A DNA stretch of 64,000 nucleotides from Nocardiopsis sp. MG754419. GTDB lineage: Bacteria > Actinomycetota > Actinomycetes > Streptosporangiales > Streptosporangiaceae. The notes beneath the pieces are model-generated. The model made no database searches, was not told the origin of the DNA, and worked only from the letters and a program-made list of their open reading frames with translations. The position numbers and the translations under genes are program-made. Positions 8,945-17,711 of the stretch are shown here, piece after piece. Within the stretch, counting starts at the first letter, position 1, and each line of letters starts with the position of its first letter. The stretch covers positions 62,001 to 126,000 of the forward strand of contig NZ_QOCZ01000002.1 of NCBI RefSeq assembly GCF_018207095.1, given 5' to 3'.

Positions 8945-10309
8945 ATGAGCTCCCGACCCCCGAGACCGCCCGCACCCGGAACGCCCGGAGCGGACGGACC
9001 GCCGGTGAGCCGGCACAAACGGCTGATCGTCGTGGCCATCTGCGCGTTCGCGATCATCCTCGACGGCTACGACCTCACCGTCTACGGCGCCGTCGTCCCC
9101 AGCCTCCTCGAATACGAGCCGTGGGACCTGAGCGAGACCCAGGCCGGCACCCTCGGCTCCTACGCGCTCGTCGGCATGTTGCTGGGCGCGCTGCTCATCG
9201 GCACCATCACCGACCTCGTCGGGCGGCGCCGCATCATCATCGGATGCGTCGTCTGGTTCTCCGTCGGCATGGCCCTCACCGCGTTCGCGCCGAGCCCGGA
9301 GGTCTTCGGGCTGCTGCGTTTCCTCACCGGCCTGGGCCTGGGCGGGGTCATCCCCACGGCGATCGCCCTGACCATGGAGTACGCCGAACCGCACCGGCGC
9401 AACATGACCAACGCGTTCATGTTCAGCGGATACGCCATCGGCGGTATCTGCGCGGCTCTGGTGGCCATCCCGATCCTGGCCCGCTTCGAGTGGCAGACCA
9501 TGTTCTGGATCGGGTCCCTGCCCGCCCTGATCCTGGTACCGCTGGCCTACTACGCGCTGCCCGAGTCGCCGAACTACCTCCGCGCCCGCGGACGCGAGGA
9601 GGAGGCCCGTTCCCTGGCCGCCCGCTACGGCGTCACCCTGGAGGCACTCGAGACCACCGGGCCCGCGGGGAAGAGGCCCGGGGCCATGAGCAACGTCGGC
9701 GCCCTCGTGGGGCGCCGCCTCCTCGCCGGAACGCTGCTGTTCTGGGTGGCCAACGGCATGGGTCTGCTGCTGGTCTACGGGCTCAACACCTGGCTGGCCG
9801 GGATCATGTTCTCCGCCGGCTTCCCGCTGGGTTCCTCGTTGAGCTTCCTGTTGGTGCTCAACGCCGGGGCGATCCTCGGAGCCCCCACCGGCGGGGCGCT
9901 CGCCGACCGGTTCGGCTCGCGGCCGGTGGTCACCGCCATGTTCCTCATCGCGATGACCTGCATCCTGCTGATGAGTCTGGAACCGCCCACCGCACTGCTG
10001 TACGTGTTGGTGGCCCTGGCGGGCGCCTGCACGATCGGCACCACGATCCTGGTCAACTCCTACACCGGCAACTTCTACCCTGCGTCCCTGCGCGCCACCG
10101 GGCTCGGCTGGGCGCTGGCCGTCGGCCGGATCGGTGCCATCATCGGCCCCATCTACGGCGGCCTGGTGATGGCCTCCGGGCTGGGCCTGGCGGTGAACTT
10201 CTACGCGTTCGCCCTGCCCGCGCTCCTCGGGGCCATCGCCGTGTTGGTGGTGCCCGCCTCCCGGGCCACGCTGCCGCACGGGGAACGGGTGCCCGACCGT
10301 ACCGGGTGA
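8945..10309 (+). CDS. MFS transporter, aromatic acid:H+ symporter type
   Basis: A 454-residue, 12-helix major facilitator protein. The first helix carries DGYDLTVYG, the charged DGxD signature of aromatic acid/H+ symporters (BenK/PcaK group). The loop 2-3 motif is DLVGRRR, repeated as ADRFGSRP between helices 8 and 9. An N-terminal cytosolic tail of about 23 residues is rich in Pro and Arg. It closes the aryl-CoA gene run and most likely imports the pathway substrate. A GGAAGG-like Shine-Dalgarno precedes the ATG. There is no obvious terminator downstream, and its 3' end faces an M48 gene with no stop in the gap. Confidence 0.88.
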   Translation: MSSRPPRPPAPGTPGADGPPVSRHKRLIVVAICAFAIILDGYDLTVYGAVVPSLLEYEPWDLSETQAGTLGSYALVGMLLGALLIGTITDLVGRRRIIIGCVVWFSVGMALTAFAPSPEVFGLLRFLTGLGLGGVIPTAIALTMEYAEPHRRNMTNAFMFSGYAIGGICAALVAIPILARFEWQTMFWIGSLPALILVPLAYYALPESPNYLRARGREEEARSLAARYGVTLEALETTGPAGKRPGAMSNVGALVGRRLLAGTLLFWVANGMGLLLVYGLNTWLAGIMFSAGFPLGSSLSFLLVLNAGAILGAPTGGALADRFGSRPVVTAMFLIAMTCILLMSLEPPTALLYVLVALAGACTIGTTILVNSYTGNFYPASLRATGLGWALAVGRIGAIIGPIYGGLVMASGLGLAVNFYAFALPALLGAIAVLVVPASRATLPHGERVPDRTG

Positions 10310-11407
10310 CCGTCGTCCCCCGCACGACGAACGGCGGGGACGGAGCGGGCCGCGACGCCCCCTCCACCCCCGCCGTGGGAGGCGACCGGCGCCGCCGCGC
10401 CACCGGTCCGCCACCGTGTCGAAGAGGCGTCCGCCGGCGCGTCCGGCACCGTCGGCCACCCCGCGCAGGGTGCTGACCAGCGGGTCGGAGGTGCGGTTCC
10501 ACTCCTGGCGGTAGGACCGGGCGGCGTTGCCCGCCTCCTCGGAGACACTGGCGTCGCGGTCGGAGGTCCGGCGCGGGTACTCACCGTCGACGATCCGCTG
10601 GTACTCGCCGCTCTCCACCCACCGGTGCAGTTCGGCGACCCGGACCACCGCGAACGGGTGCGTCGCCGGGACGGTGGTCATGAGCTTGAGCACGCTGTCC
10701 ACGGCGTCGCCGCCGCCCTCGTACTCCCGGGCCTGCTCCATGAACGCGTCGGGGTTCATCTGGGACAGATTGGAACCGCCGGCCAGCTTCATCAGGGCGC
10801 GCTTGGCGGCGTCGGGGTTCTGGCAGGCGAGCAGCCCGGCCCGGTCACTGGAGAGCTCGGACTTGCGCTGCCACTCCCGCAGGGCCGCCAGGATGGCCTG
10901 GATGGCGATGGCGCCCAACGGGATCCACATGATCTTGGTGGACAGCCACACCAGCAGCAGGAGCAGGGTGCGGTAGACGGCGTGGCCACTGAGGACGTGT
11001 CCGACCTCGTGGCCGATGACGAACCGCTTCTCCTCGGCGTCGAACAGGTCGAACAGCCCGGTCGTCATGACGATGAACGGCTTCTTGCGGCCGATCGCCA
11101 TGGCGTTGGGCTGGGGGTCCATCTTGACGTAGAGCTCGGGCACCTCGTCCAGGTCCAGGACGTAGGCGGCGTCGCGCAGGTAGTCGTGCAGTTCGGGGAA
11201 CTGGGTCGGGCTGACCCGCACGGCGCTCGACAGGAACATCAGGCGCAGGCTCCGCTCGTTGATCCGCCCGAAGACGGACCGGACGAGCGTGTCGAAGCCC
11301 GTCAACGACCGGAGCGCGACCAGGGCGCCACGGTCGGCGGGGTGCTCGTAGGCACGCGCGGAGATATCGGTGAGCCGGACACGGACGCGGTCTGGTGAGT
11401 TGGCCAT
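10310..11407 (-). CDS. M48-family zinc metallopeptidase (HtpX-like); frame lacks a normal stop
   Basis: The first about 340 residues are a membrane M48 peptidase. The zinc motif HEVGH is at 133-137, followed by a hydrophobic segment (TLLLLLVWLSTKIMWIPLGAIAIQ is cytoplasmic-membrane-like) and ELSSDRAG, which supplies the third ligand. These enzymes cleave damaged membrane proteins. The coordinates cover only the family-like part. No stop occurs in any reverse frame between about 10480 and 10260, and this frame stays open to 8732 (891 codons), antisense to the MFS gene and the 3' part of the hydrolase gene. Either the stop was lost or a sequence error lies near 10.3-10.4 kb. TAGCAT ends six bases before the ATG, so it is probably leaderless. 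Confidence 0.75.
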
Positions 11408-11640
11408 ATCGGCATGCTATGCGGCACGATGCGGCTTGGCCACGGTTTGCGGCGAACGAGATATGACGCGTTCGCGTACATCCTTCACGACCTGCGGGGA
11501 AGGAAGCGGACACACGCCTTGTTCGTGCATTCCGAGGCGGATGACACGACACGGCCCTGACTTACGGTGCCCCGGGTCGGCTACCCTCGGTTGGCCGAAA
11601 CCGGCGACATGGCAGCGACCACGGCGAAACGGAGCGCACA

Positions 11641-12297
11641 GTGACGGATCAGGCCACCGGCGCATCCCACGACGGCGGACCCACCCCCGGTCGAAGAAGG
11701 GGGTCGGCCCCGACCAAGGTGGGCATCATGGGCGGTACCTTCGACCCCATCCACCACGGCCACCTCGTGGCCGCCAGTGAGGTCGCCCACCTCTTCGGCC
11801 TCGACGAGGTGGTGTTCGTCCCCACCGGGCAGCCCTGGCAGAAGGACCCCTCCAAGGTCACCCCGCCCGAGGACCGGTACCTCATGACGGTCATCGCCAC
11901 CGCCGAGAACCCCCAGTTCCGGGTCGACCGCGTCGAGATCGACCGATCCGGCCCCACCTACACCATCGACACGCTCCGCCAGATGCGGGCCTCCTACGGC
12001 CCCGACGTGGAGCTCTACTTCATCACCGGCGCCGACGCGCTCGGCGCGATTCTCAGTTGGCAGAACGTCGACGAACTCTTCGACCTCGCACATTTCGTAG
12101 GCTGTAACCGGCCCGGACACCACCTCAGCGATACCGGCCTGCCCGAGGGCAAGGTCTCCCTGGTGGAGGTCCCCGCGCTCGCCATCTCCTCCACCGAGTG
12201 CCGCGAACGCGTCCGCAAGGGCGAACCCATCTGGTACCTGGTGCCCGACGGCATCGTCCGCTACATCCACAAGACCGGGCTCTACCTGGAGCCCTGA
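11641..12297 (+). CDS. nadD: nicotinate-nucleotide adenylyltransferase
   Basis: A 218-residue NadD that joins nicotinate mononucleotide and ATP to deamido-NAD in NAD biosynthesis. Hallmarks are [11 protein letters not shown] at about 31-41 and [13 protein letters not shown] near the C-terminus, the nucleotidyltransferase signatures. The N-terminal about 25 residues (Gly/Arg/Pro-rich) precede the conserved fold. The GTG at 11641 has GGAG ahead of it. It is first in the nadD-rsfS-phosphatase operon. A weak promoter candidate (CTGACT, then TACCCT at 11582-11587) lies in the upstream gap. Confidence 0.96.
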   Translation: MTDQATGASHDGGPTPGRRRGSAPTKVGIMGGTFDPIHHGHLVAASEVAHLFGLDEVVFVPTGQPWQKDPSKVTPPEDRYLMTVIATAENPQFRVDRVEIDRSGPTYTIDTLRQMRASYGPDVELYFITGADALGAILSWQNVDELFDLAHFVGCNRPGHHLSDTGLPEGKVSLVEVPALAISSTECRERVRKGEPIWYLVPDGIVRYIHKTGLYLEP

Positions 12298-12356
12298 AGC
12301 GGTGGCGTGAAGCCGCCGCCGGTCGACACCCGATCTAGTAAGGCAGCAAGCACAAC

Positions 12357-12755
12357 GTGACAGCCACCGACAGGGCTCTGGAACTCGTCCGGGTCGCCGC
12401 AGAGGCCGCCTCCGACAAGCTCGCCCAGGAGATCATCGCCTACGACGTCAGCGAACAGCTCGTCATCACCGAGGCCTTCGTGCTGTGCTCGGCGCCCAAC
12501 GACCGCCAGGTCCGCGCCATCGTCGACGAGGTCGAGGACCAGCTGCGCCTCCAGTCCGGCGTCAAGCCGGTCCGCCGTGAGGGCGAACGCGACGGCCGTT
12601 GGGTCCTGCTGGACTTCGCCGACATCGTCGTCCACATCCAGCACGAGGAGGAGCGCGGCTTCTACGGCCTCGAACGCCTGTGGAAGGACTGCCCCGAGAT
12701 CGAGCTCCCCGAGAGCTCCCGCGGCGCCGAGCGCACCCCGCTGGACGAGCAGTAA
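12357..12755 (+). CDS. rsfS: ribosome silencing factor RsfS (Iojap/DUF143)
   Basis: A 132-residue RsfS, which binds ribosomal protein L14 and blocks subunit joining in starvation. The family core is clear: AYDVSEQLVITEAFVLCSAPNDRQV, then EGERDGRWVLLDFADIVVHIQ and the RLWKDCPEIELP end. A GTG start is used, 59 bases after nadD; this nadD-rsfS order is common in actinobacteria. A short acidic/Arg tail follows the conserved domain. Confidence 0.95.
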   Translation: MTATDRALELVRVAAEAASDKLAQEIIAYDVSEQLVITEAFVLCSAPNDRQVRAIVDEVEDQLRLQSGVKPVRREGERDGRWVLLDFADIVVHIQHEEERGFYGLERLWKDCPEIELPESSRGAERTPLDEQ

Positions 12756-12799
12756 GCCCATGCGGCCGTTCCGGTCGCCGGACAAGAGAGACACACCAC

Positions 12800-13423
12800 G
12801 TGAGTGAGACCCCTCGTGTGCTGTTCTGGCGGCACGGACGCACCGCCTGGAACGTCGAGAAGCGCTTCCAGGGACAGACCGACATCGACCTCGACCCGGT
12901 CGGCCACGCCCAGGCCGAACGGGCCGGTCGGCTACTCGCCACCCTCGACCCCGACGTGATCGTGGCGTCCGACCTCAAACGCGCCGTGGACACGGCCGGG
13001 TACCTGGGTCGCGCGTCCGGGGTGCCGGTGGAACTCGACAAGGGGCTGCGCGAACGTCACGGTGGGTCCTGGGAGGGGTACACCGCCTCCGAACTGGCCG
13101 AGCGCTGGCCCGCCGAGCACCCCACCATGAACATCCCCGACGGTGAACCCATCGCCGAGGTCGGCGACCGCATGTGCGCCTCCGTCGAGCGTGGGCTCGC
13201 TCGAACGCCCCCGGGTGGGCTGCTCGTCGTCGTGAGTCATGGGGCCGCGCTGCGCGTGGGCATCGCCCGCCTGCTGGAGGTGCCCGACGAACGTCGGGAG
13301 ATCCTCGGTCCGCTCAGCAACTGTTGCTGGTCCGTCCTCCAGGCCCGCGGCCGTCACTGGCGGCTCATGGAGCACAACGCCGCCAGCCTGCCCGAACCGG
13401 TGGTCCTCAGCGACGACGCCTGA
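12800..13423 (+). CDS. histidine phosphatase family protein (phosphoglycerate-mutase-like)
   Basis: A 207-residue histidine-phosphatase superfamily enzyme. The phospho-acceptor motif is FWRHGRTAWN near the N-terminus, the second catalytic part is LRERHGGSWEG, and the C-terminal histidine is in VVVSHGAALRV. It probably dephosphorylates a small metabolite. GpgP-like and CobC-like activities exist in the family, and the substrate is not readable. The GTG at 12800 follows rsfS by 44 bases and keeps the RHG motif at the usual distance. It completes the nadD operon and is followed at once by a tRNA-Ala. Confidence 0.88.
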   Translation: MSETPRVLFWRHGRTAWNVEKRFQGQTDIDLDPVGHAQAERAGRLLATLDPDVIVASDLKRAVDTAGYLGRASGVPVELDKGLRERHGGSWEGYTASELAERWPAEHPTMNIPDGEPIAEVGDRMCASVERGLARTPPGGLLVVVSHGAALRVGIARLLEVPDERREILGPLSNCCWSVLQARGRHWRLMEHNAASLPEPVVLSDDA

Positions 13424-13429
13424 TTCCGT

Positions 13430-13459
13430 TTCGACGAACAGCCGATCATCCGCTAGGGT
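13430..13459 (+). promoter_or_regulatory. promoter of tRNA-Ala copy 1
   Basis: TTCGAC (13430-13435), 18-base spacer, TAGGGT (13454-13459). The tRNA starts about 42 bases further on. The same -35-like TTCGAC with a TAxxxT -10 precedes the second copy. Confidence 0.5.
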
Positions 13460-13501
13460 TCAGGGAGTCGACGGGGTCCTGATCCCGCACGACTCCCACA
13501 C

Positions 13502-13574
13502 GGGGCTATGGCGCAGTTGGTAGCGCGCCTCCATGGCATGGAGGAGGTCTGGGGTTCGAATCCCCATAGCTCCA
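13502..13574 (+). tRNA. tRNA-Ala (anticodon GGC), copy 1
   Basis: A complete 73-base cloverleaf: acceptor GGGGCTA pairing with TAGCTCC, including the G3-U70 pair that specifies alanine; D arm GCGC/GCGC; anticodon stem CCTCC/GGAGG with loop ATGGCAT (anticodon GGC); T loop TTCGAAT. CCA is not encoded. Identical copies occur at 26964 and 29467. Confidence 0.97.
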
Positions 13575-13583
13575 CAACACTCC

Positions 13584-13627
13584 GGAACGGTCCGATGGGC
13601 GCTGTCAGGCGCTCGCCGGGCCGTTCC
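13584..13627 (+). terminator. hairpin after tRNA-Ala copy 1
   Basis: GGAACGGTCC (13584-13593) pairs with GGGCCGTTCC (13618-13627), one G-U pair, followed by GTCGTTTGCGG. The short T run and the tail resemble the hairpins after the other two copies. Confidence 0.65.
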
Positions 13628-13788
13628 GTCGTTTGCGGCCTCGGCCCCCCGGTGCGGGGCTCGTTCCCCTCGCCCGGGACCCGGCGACCCCGTGAGGCCC
13701 CCGCTCCCACGAGCGGGGGCCCACCTCGGTTCCCGGGTTCCTCACGGACCCTCCCCGGAGCCGTGCCCCGTGGTGGGTCGGGGTCGGG

Positions 13789-14994
13789 TCACCTCAGGTC
13801 GCGGAAGAAGGCGCGAACGTCTCCCACCAGCAGGTCCGGCCTTTCCATGGACAGGAAGTGCCCTCCCTCGCCCGCGTCGGTCCACCGGACGATGTCGTGG
13901 TCCCGCTCGGCCCAGCGCCGCACGGTCACGTCGTGGGCGGACAGGAGGACACCGGTCGGTACGCCCCGCCCCCCGGAGGGCCACGCGCCGTCGGGCCCCT
14001 CCCAGGACCCGGTCGCCGGGTCCTGGTCGGTCGGGTCGTCGCCCCAGGTGCTCGCCGACATCTCCTCGTAGTAGATCTGCGCCGCCGAGGCGGCGGTCCC
14101 GGTCAGCCAGTACAGCGACACACAGGTCAGCATCCGGTCGCGGTCCAGGGCCTCCTCCGGCAACCCCTCCTCGGGCATGCTGTACTCCTGGAACTTCTCC
14201 ACCATCCACGCCAACTGGCCCACGGGCGAGTCGGTGAGCCCGTACGCCACGGTCTGCGGTCGTTTGCCGTTGCACTGGAGGTAGCCGTCGTTGAAGGACT
14301 GCATCCGGTCCCACCGGCGCTGGTCCGCCTCGGACAGGTCCAGGGTGTCCTCGTCCCCGTAGGGGAAGGTGATCATGGCGTTGAGGTGCACGCCCAGGAC
14401 CCGATCGGGGGACAGTGCGCCGATCGCCGGCCCGACCCAGCCGCCGGTGTCGTAGCCCTGCACCGCGAAGCGCGCGTACCCCAGGCGGGTCATCAGTTCC
14501 AGGAAGACCGCGCCCATCCGAGAGGCGTTCATCCCCGGTCCGGCCAACGGGGTGGAGAAGCCGAAACCCGGCAGCGACGGGATCACCAGGTGGAAGGCGT
14601 CCCTGGGATCGCCGCCATGGGCACCGGGGCCGGTGAGCGGACCGATGACGTCCAGGAAGTCGGTCACACCGCCGGGCCAGCCGTGCAACAGCAGCAGCGG
14701 GACGGCCTCCGGTTCGGCCGAGCGCACGTGCAGGAAGTGGACGTTCTGTCCGTCGATCTCGGTGGTGAACTGCGGGTGCGCGTTGAGCTCCGCCTCGGCG
14801 GCCCGCCAGTCGTGGGTGGTGCGCCAGTACTCGGCGAGTTCCCGGAGATAGCCGACCGGGACCCCGCGGTCCCAGCCCACCCCGGGCAGCTCCGAGGGCC
14901 AACGGGTGTCGGCCAGTCGGGCCTTCAGGTCGGTCAGCCGTTCCTCCGGGACCTCGATGCGAAAGGGGATGATCTGCTCTGGTGACGTCGTCAT
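13789..14994 (-). CDS. epoxide hydrolase (N-terminal EHN domain, alpha/beta fold)
   Basis: A 401-residue epoxide hydrolase of the microsomal/juvenile-hormone type. The EHN region covers about 8-115 ([34 protein letters not shown]). HGWPG at 104-108 carries the oxyanion hole and YDTGG has the nucleophile Asp182. A late [15 protein letters not shown] segment supplies the catalytic His. It opens epoxides with water through a covalent ester. Upstream frame extension was rejected: TACCGT ends six bases before the ATG at 14994, so the message is probably leaderless. It is divergent from the WYL regulator with a dyad between them. Confidence 0.92.
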   Translation of the reverse strand: MTTSPEQIIPFRIEVPEERLTDLKARLADTRWPSELPGVGWDRGVPVGYLRELAEYWRTTHDWRAAEAELNAHPQFTTEIDGQNVHFLHVRSAEPEAVPLLLLHGWPGGVTDFLDVIGPLTGPGAHGGDPRDAFHLVIPSLPGFGFSTPLAGPGMNASRMGAVFLELMTRLGYARFAVQGYDTGGWVGPAIGALSPDRVLGVHLNAMITFPYGDEDTLDLSEADQRRWDRMQSFNDGYLQCNGKRPQTVAYGLTDSPVGQLAWMVEKFQEYSMPEEGLPEEALDRDRMLTCVSLYWLTGTAASAAQIYYEEMSASTWGDDPTDQDPATGSWEGPDGAWPSGGRGVPTGVLLSAHDVTVRRWAERDHDIVRWTDAGEGGHFLSMERPDLLVGDVRAFFRDLR

Positions 14995-15000
14995 GGGGCC

Positions 15001-15039
15001 ACGGTAGGAACCACTTAGGTCAGGATCGTTCCTAAGTGG
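15001..15039. promoter_or_regulatory. divergent operator/promoter: CCACTTAGG-N11-CCTAAGTGG
   Basis: A perfect 9-base inverted repeat (15011-15019 and 15031-15039) lies in the 61-base gap between the epoxide hydrolase and the WYL regulator. A second nested dyad (AGGAAC/GTTCCT) overlaps it. The epoxide hydrolase -10 (TACCGT, reverse strand, 15001-15006) is next to the left arm. It is a strong candidate for the WYL regulator's own site. Confidence 0.6.
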
Positions 15040-15055
15040 AGGGGACGATCGAGGT

Positions 15056-16012
15056 ATGACGCACATGAACTCTCCGCGACTGCTCGCGCTCCTGGCCCAC
15101 TTGCAGAGCCACCCGGAACGGTCCGGTGCCGAACTGGCCGACCGTCTCGGCGTCACGGTCCGGACGGTGCGTCGCGACGTGGACCGACTCCGCGAGCTCG
15201 GCTACCCCGTTCTCGCGGAACGCGGCACCGCCGGGTACCGGTTGGGTTCCGGTGCGGCGATGCCGCCCCTACTGCTCGACGACGAGGAGGCCGTCGCCAT
15301 GGTGGTGGGCCTGCGCACGGCCGCCTCGGTGAGCGGGATCGAGGAGGCGTCGCAGCGGGCGTTGGCCAAGGTGAAACAGGTGCTGCCCGCACGACTACGG
15401 CATCGGGTGCGGACCCTGCACGGGGCCACCGTGCGCGCCGGTGTCGAACCGGGCCCGACGGTGTCCGCGGACACGCTCATGATCATCGCCGAGGCCTGCC
15501 GTCGCCGGGAGGTGCTGCGCATGGACCACACCGGAGCGCTCGGCGGGACGACGGAGCGGCGGGTGGAGCCGCACAGCCTGGTCAGCTTCGGGAACCGTTG
15601 GTACCTGGTCGCCTTCGACCCGGACCGGGACGACTGGCGCGCCTTCCGGGTGGACCGTCTCACCCCGCGCACCTCGGGCGGGCCCCGGTTCACCCCACGC
15701 GAGCCGCCGCACGGCGACCCGGCCCGGTTCCTCTCCCACCGACTGTCCGCCCAGACCTGGCCCCACCGTGCGGTGGTCCGCCTCCACGAGCCCGCGGACA
15801 GTGTGTCCGGGCGGTTGTGGCCGGGCATGGGTGTTCTGGAGGCCGTCGACCCCCGCTCCTGCCTGCTGCATTTGGGCGCCGAGACCGTCCAGGACCTGGT
15901 CTGGATGATCACCTCGGTGCACACCGACTTCACCCTGGTCGAGGGGCCGGACGGGCTGGCCGACGCCTTCCGGGCGCAGGCCGCCCGCTGTGCCGCCGCC
16001 GTGGAACCGTAG
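15056..16012 (+). CDS. HTH/WYL-domain transcriptional regulator
   Basis: A 318-residue regulator: N-terminal winged helix ([38 protein letters not shown]), then a WYL ligand-sensing domain with [29 protein letters not shown] and a C-terminal WCX part. WYL proteins sense nucleic acids or small ligands. Its gap with the epoxide hydrolase carries a single strong dyad, so it most likely controls that gene and itself. The ATG at 15065 (MNSP) is an alternative start with GAGG at a better distance. Confidence 0.9.
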   Translation: MTHMNSPRLLALLAHLQSHPERSGAELADRLGVTVRTVRRDVDRLRELGYPVLAERGTAGYRLGSGAAMPPLLLDDEEAVAMVVGLRTAASVSGIEEASQRALAKVKQVLPARLRHRVRTLHGATVRAGVEPGPTVSADTLMIIAEACRRREVLRMDHTGALGGTTERRVEPHSLVSFGNRWYLVAFDPDRDDWRAFRVDRLTPRTSGGPRFTPREPPHGDPARFLSHRLSAQTWPHRAVVRLHEPADSVSGRLWPGMGVLEAVDPRSCLLHLGAETVQDLVWMITSVHTDFTLVEGPDGLADAFRAQAARCAAAVEP

Positions 16013-16024
16013 GTCGCCTCCGCC

Positions 16025-16060
16025 GGGGGTCCGGGCGCGTACCACCCCGCCCGAACCCCC
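16025..16060. terminator. hairpin between convergent WYL regulator and GH13 gene
   Basis: GGGGGTCCGGGCG (16025-16037) pairs with CGCCCGAACCCCC (16048-16060) with one mismatch and a 10-base loop. It sits between two converging genes and can serve both. Confidence 0.55.
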
Positions 16061-16068
16061 GCGCGGTC

Positions 16069-17679
16069 TCAGGCCCGCATCCACACGGCGGCGTCACCGG
16101 GCAGGAGCTCCGTGACGTCGGTACTGGCCGCCAGCACCTCGCCCTGGGGCAGCCGCACCGGCTCCGGGCCGGTGTTCACCAACACCAGCACGTCACCCCG
16201 ACGGAAGGCCACCACCGGCCCCTGGTTCAGGGCGTCGTCCCAGACCAGGGACTCATCGTCGGAGAAGGACCGGCGCAGCCGGAGCGCGTTCCGGTACAGC
16301 CACAGCGTCGAGGTCGGATCCGCCTCCTGGGCCTGGGCCGAGTACTCGCCCCACCACGCGGGCTGGGGGAGCCAGGAGCCCCCCGGCCCGAACCCGTGGG
16401 AGGAGCCCTCGCGGGTCCAGGGCAACGGCACCCGACAACCGTCGCGGCCCTTGTCGGTGTGGCCGCTGCCCCGCCACCGGGGATCCTCCAGGGCGTCGGC
16501 CGGGAGGTCGGCGACCTCCGGCAACCCCAACTCCTCGCCCTGGTAGACGTACGCCGACCCCGGCAGGGCCAGGGTGAGCAGCGTCAACGCGCGGGCACGG
16601 GCCCGCCCCAGTGCGTGGTCGGGTGCGGGATCGTGGCCGTTCGACAACAACCACCGGCGCGGGTCGGTCCCCGGCGGCAACCCCAGCAGGGAGGGTTTGC
16701 GCACCACGTCGTGGTTGCCGGTCACCCAGGTGGGGACGGTGCCGACCCGGGTGGCGTCCTCGATCGAGGAGGTGATCACCTTCCGGTACGCGTCCGCGTC
16801 CCACGGCGTCAGCAGGTACTCGAAGTTGAACGCCTGGTCCAGCTCGTCGGGCCTGGTGTAGCGCACCCTGCGTTCGCCGGGGAGCCACACCTCGGCGACG
16901 CTGGCACGGGGCGGGTCGTAGGACGCCAGCACCCGGTTCCAGTCCCGGTACACCTCGTGCACCTCGGGCCGGTCCAGGAAGGGGTGGTCGGGGTTGGCGG
17001 CGATGTCCTCGAACCGCCCACCGTCCACCAGCACCAGGTCACGCAGGGGGTCCAGGTCCTTGACCAGCGCGTAGGCCACGTCGATCCGGAACCCGTCCAC
17101 GCCCCGGTCGCTCCAGAACCGCAGGATGTCGCGGAACTCCGCTCGGACCCGCTCGTCGTCCCAGTTCAGGTCCGGTTGTTCGGGCGCGAACATGTGCAGG
17201 TACCACTGTCCGTCCGGCACCCGGGTCCACGCCGGACCACCGAAGGTGGAGCGCCAGTTGGTGGGCGGCGCGGAACCGTCGGGTCCGCGCCCGTCCCGGA
17301 ACACGTACAGGTCCCGTTCCGGGGCGTTCGGCGAGGCGAGCGCGGCCCGGAACCACGGGTGCTCCTCGGAGGTGTGGTTGGGCACGATGTCGATCATCAC
17401 GCGCAGACCACGACCGTGCGCCGCCGCCACCATGGCGTCGAAGTCGTCGAGTGTGCCCAGCAGGGGATCGACCCCTCGGAAGTCGGACACGTCGTAACCG
17501 CCGTCGGCCCACGGAGAGGGGTAGAAGGGCGACAGCCAGATCCCGTCGGCGCCCAGCCCCGCCACGTGGTCGAGTCGGTCGGTGATCCCTCGCAGGTCGC
17601 CCACGCCGTCACCATCGGAGTCGGCGAGGCTGCGCGGGTAGACCTGGTAGAGGACGGCGTCGCGCCACCACGGTCGCAT
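16069..17679 (-). CDS. glycoside hydrolase family 13 alpha-glucosidase
   Basis: A 536-residue GH13 enzyme of the oligo-1,6-glucosidase/alpha-glucosidase group. Family regions are visible: VMIDIVPNHTS (about 94-104), GFRIDVAYAL with nucleophile Asp200, VAEVWLPGE with acid/base Glu263, and VTGNHD with Asp324. There is no signal peptide, so it acts in the cytoplasm on imported alpha-glucosides such as maltose, isomaltose or trehalose-like sugars. It lies 32 bases downstream of the LacI regulator on the same strand and is divergent from a sugar ABC transporter. This is the usual alpha-glucoside utilisation layout. Confidence 0.93.
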   Translation of the reverse strand: MRPWWRDAVLYQVYPRSLADSDGDGVGDLRGITDRLDHVAGLGADGIWLSPFYPSPWADGGYDVSDFRGVDPLLGTLDDFDAMVAAAHGRGLRVMIDIVPNHTSEEHPWFRAALASPNAPERDLYVFRDGRGPDGSAPPTNWRSTFGGPAWTRVPDGQWYLHMFAPEQPDLNWDDERVRAEFRDILRFWSDRGVDGFRIDVAYALVKDLDPLRDLVLVDGGRFEDIAANPDHPFLDRPEVHEVYRDWNRVLASYDPPRASVAEVWLPGERRVRYTRPDELDQAFNFEYLLTPWDADAYRKVITSSIEDATRVGTVPTWVTGNHDVVRKPSLLGLPPGTDPRRWLLSNGHDPAPDHALGRARARALTLLTLALPGSAYVYQGEELGLPEVADLPADALEDPRWRGSGHTDKGRDGCRVPLPWTREGSSHGFGPGGSWLPQPAWWGEYSAQAQEADPTSTLWLYRNALRLRRSFSDDESLVWDDALNQGPVVAFRRGDVLVLVNTGPEPVRLPQGEVLAASTDVTELLPGDAAVWMRA

Positions 17680-17711
17680 GTGCTCTCCTTCTGGGGATGC
17701 GGGACGGTCGG

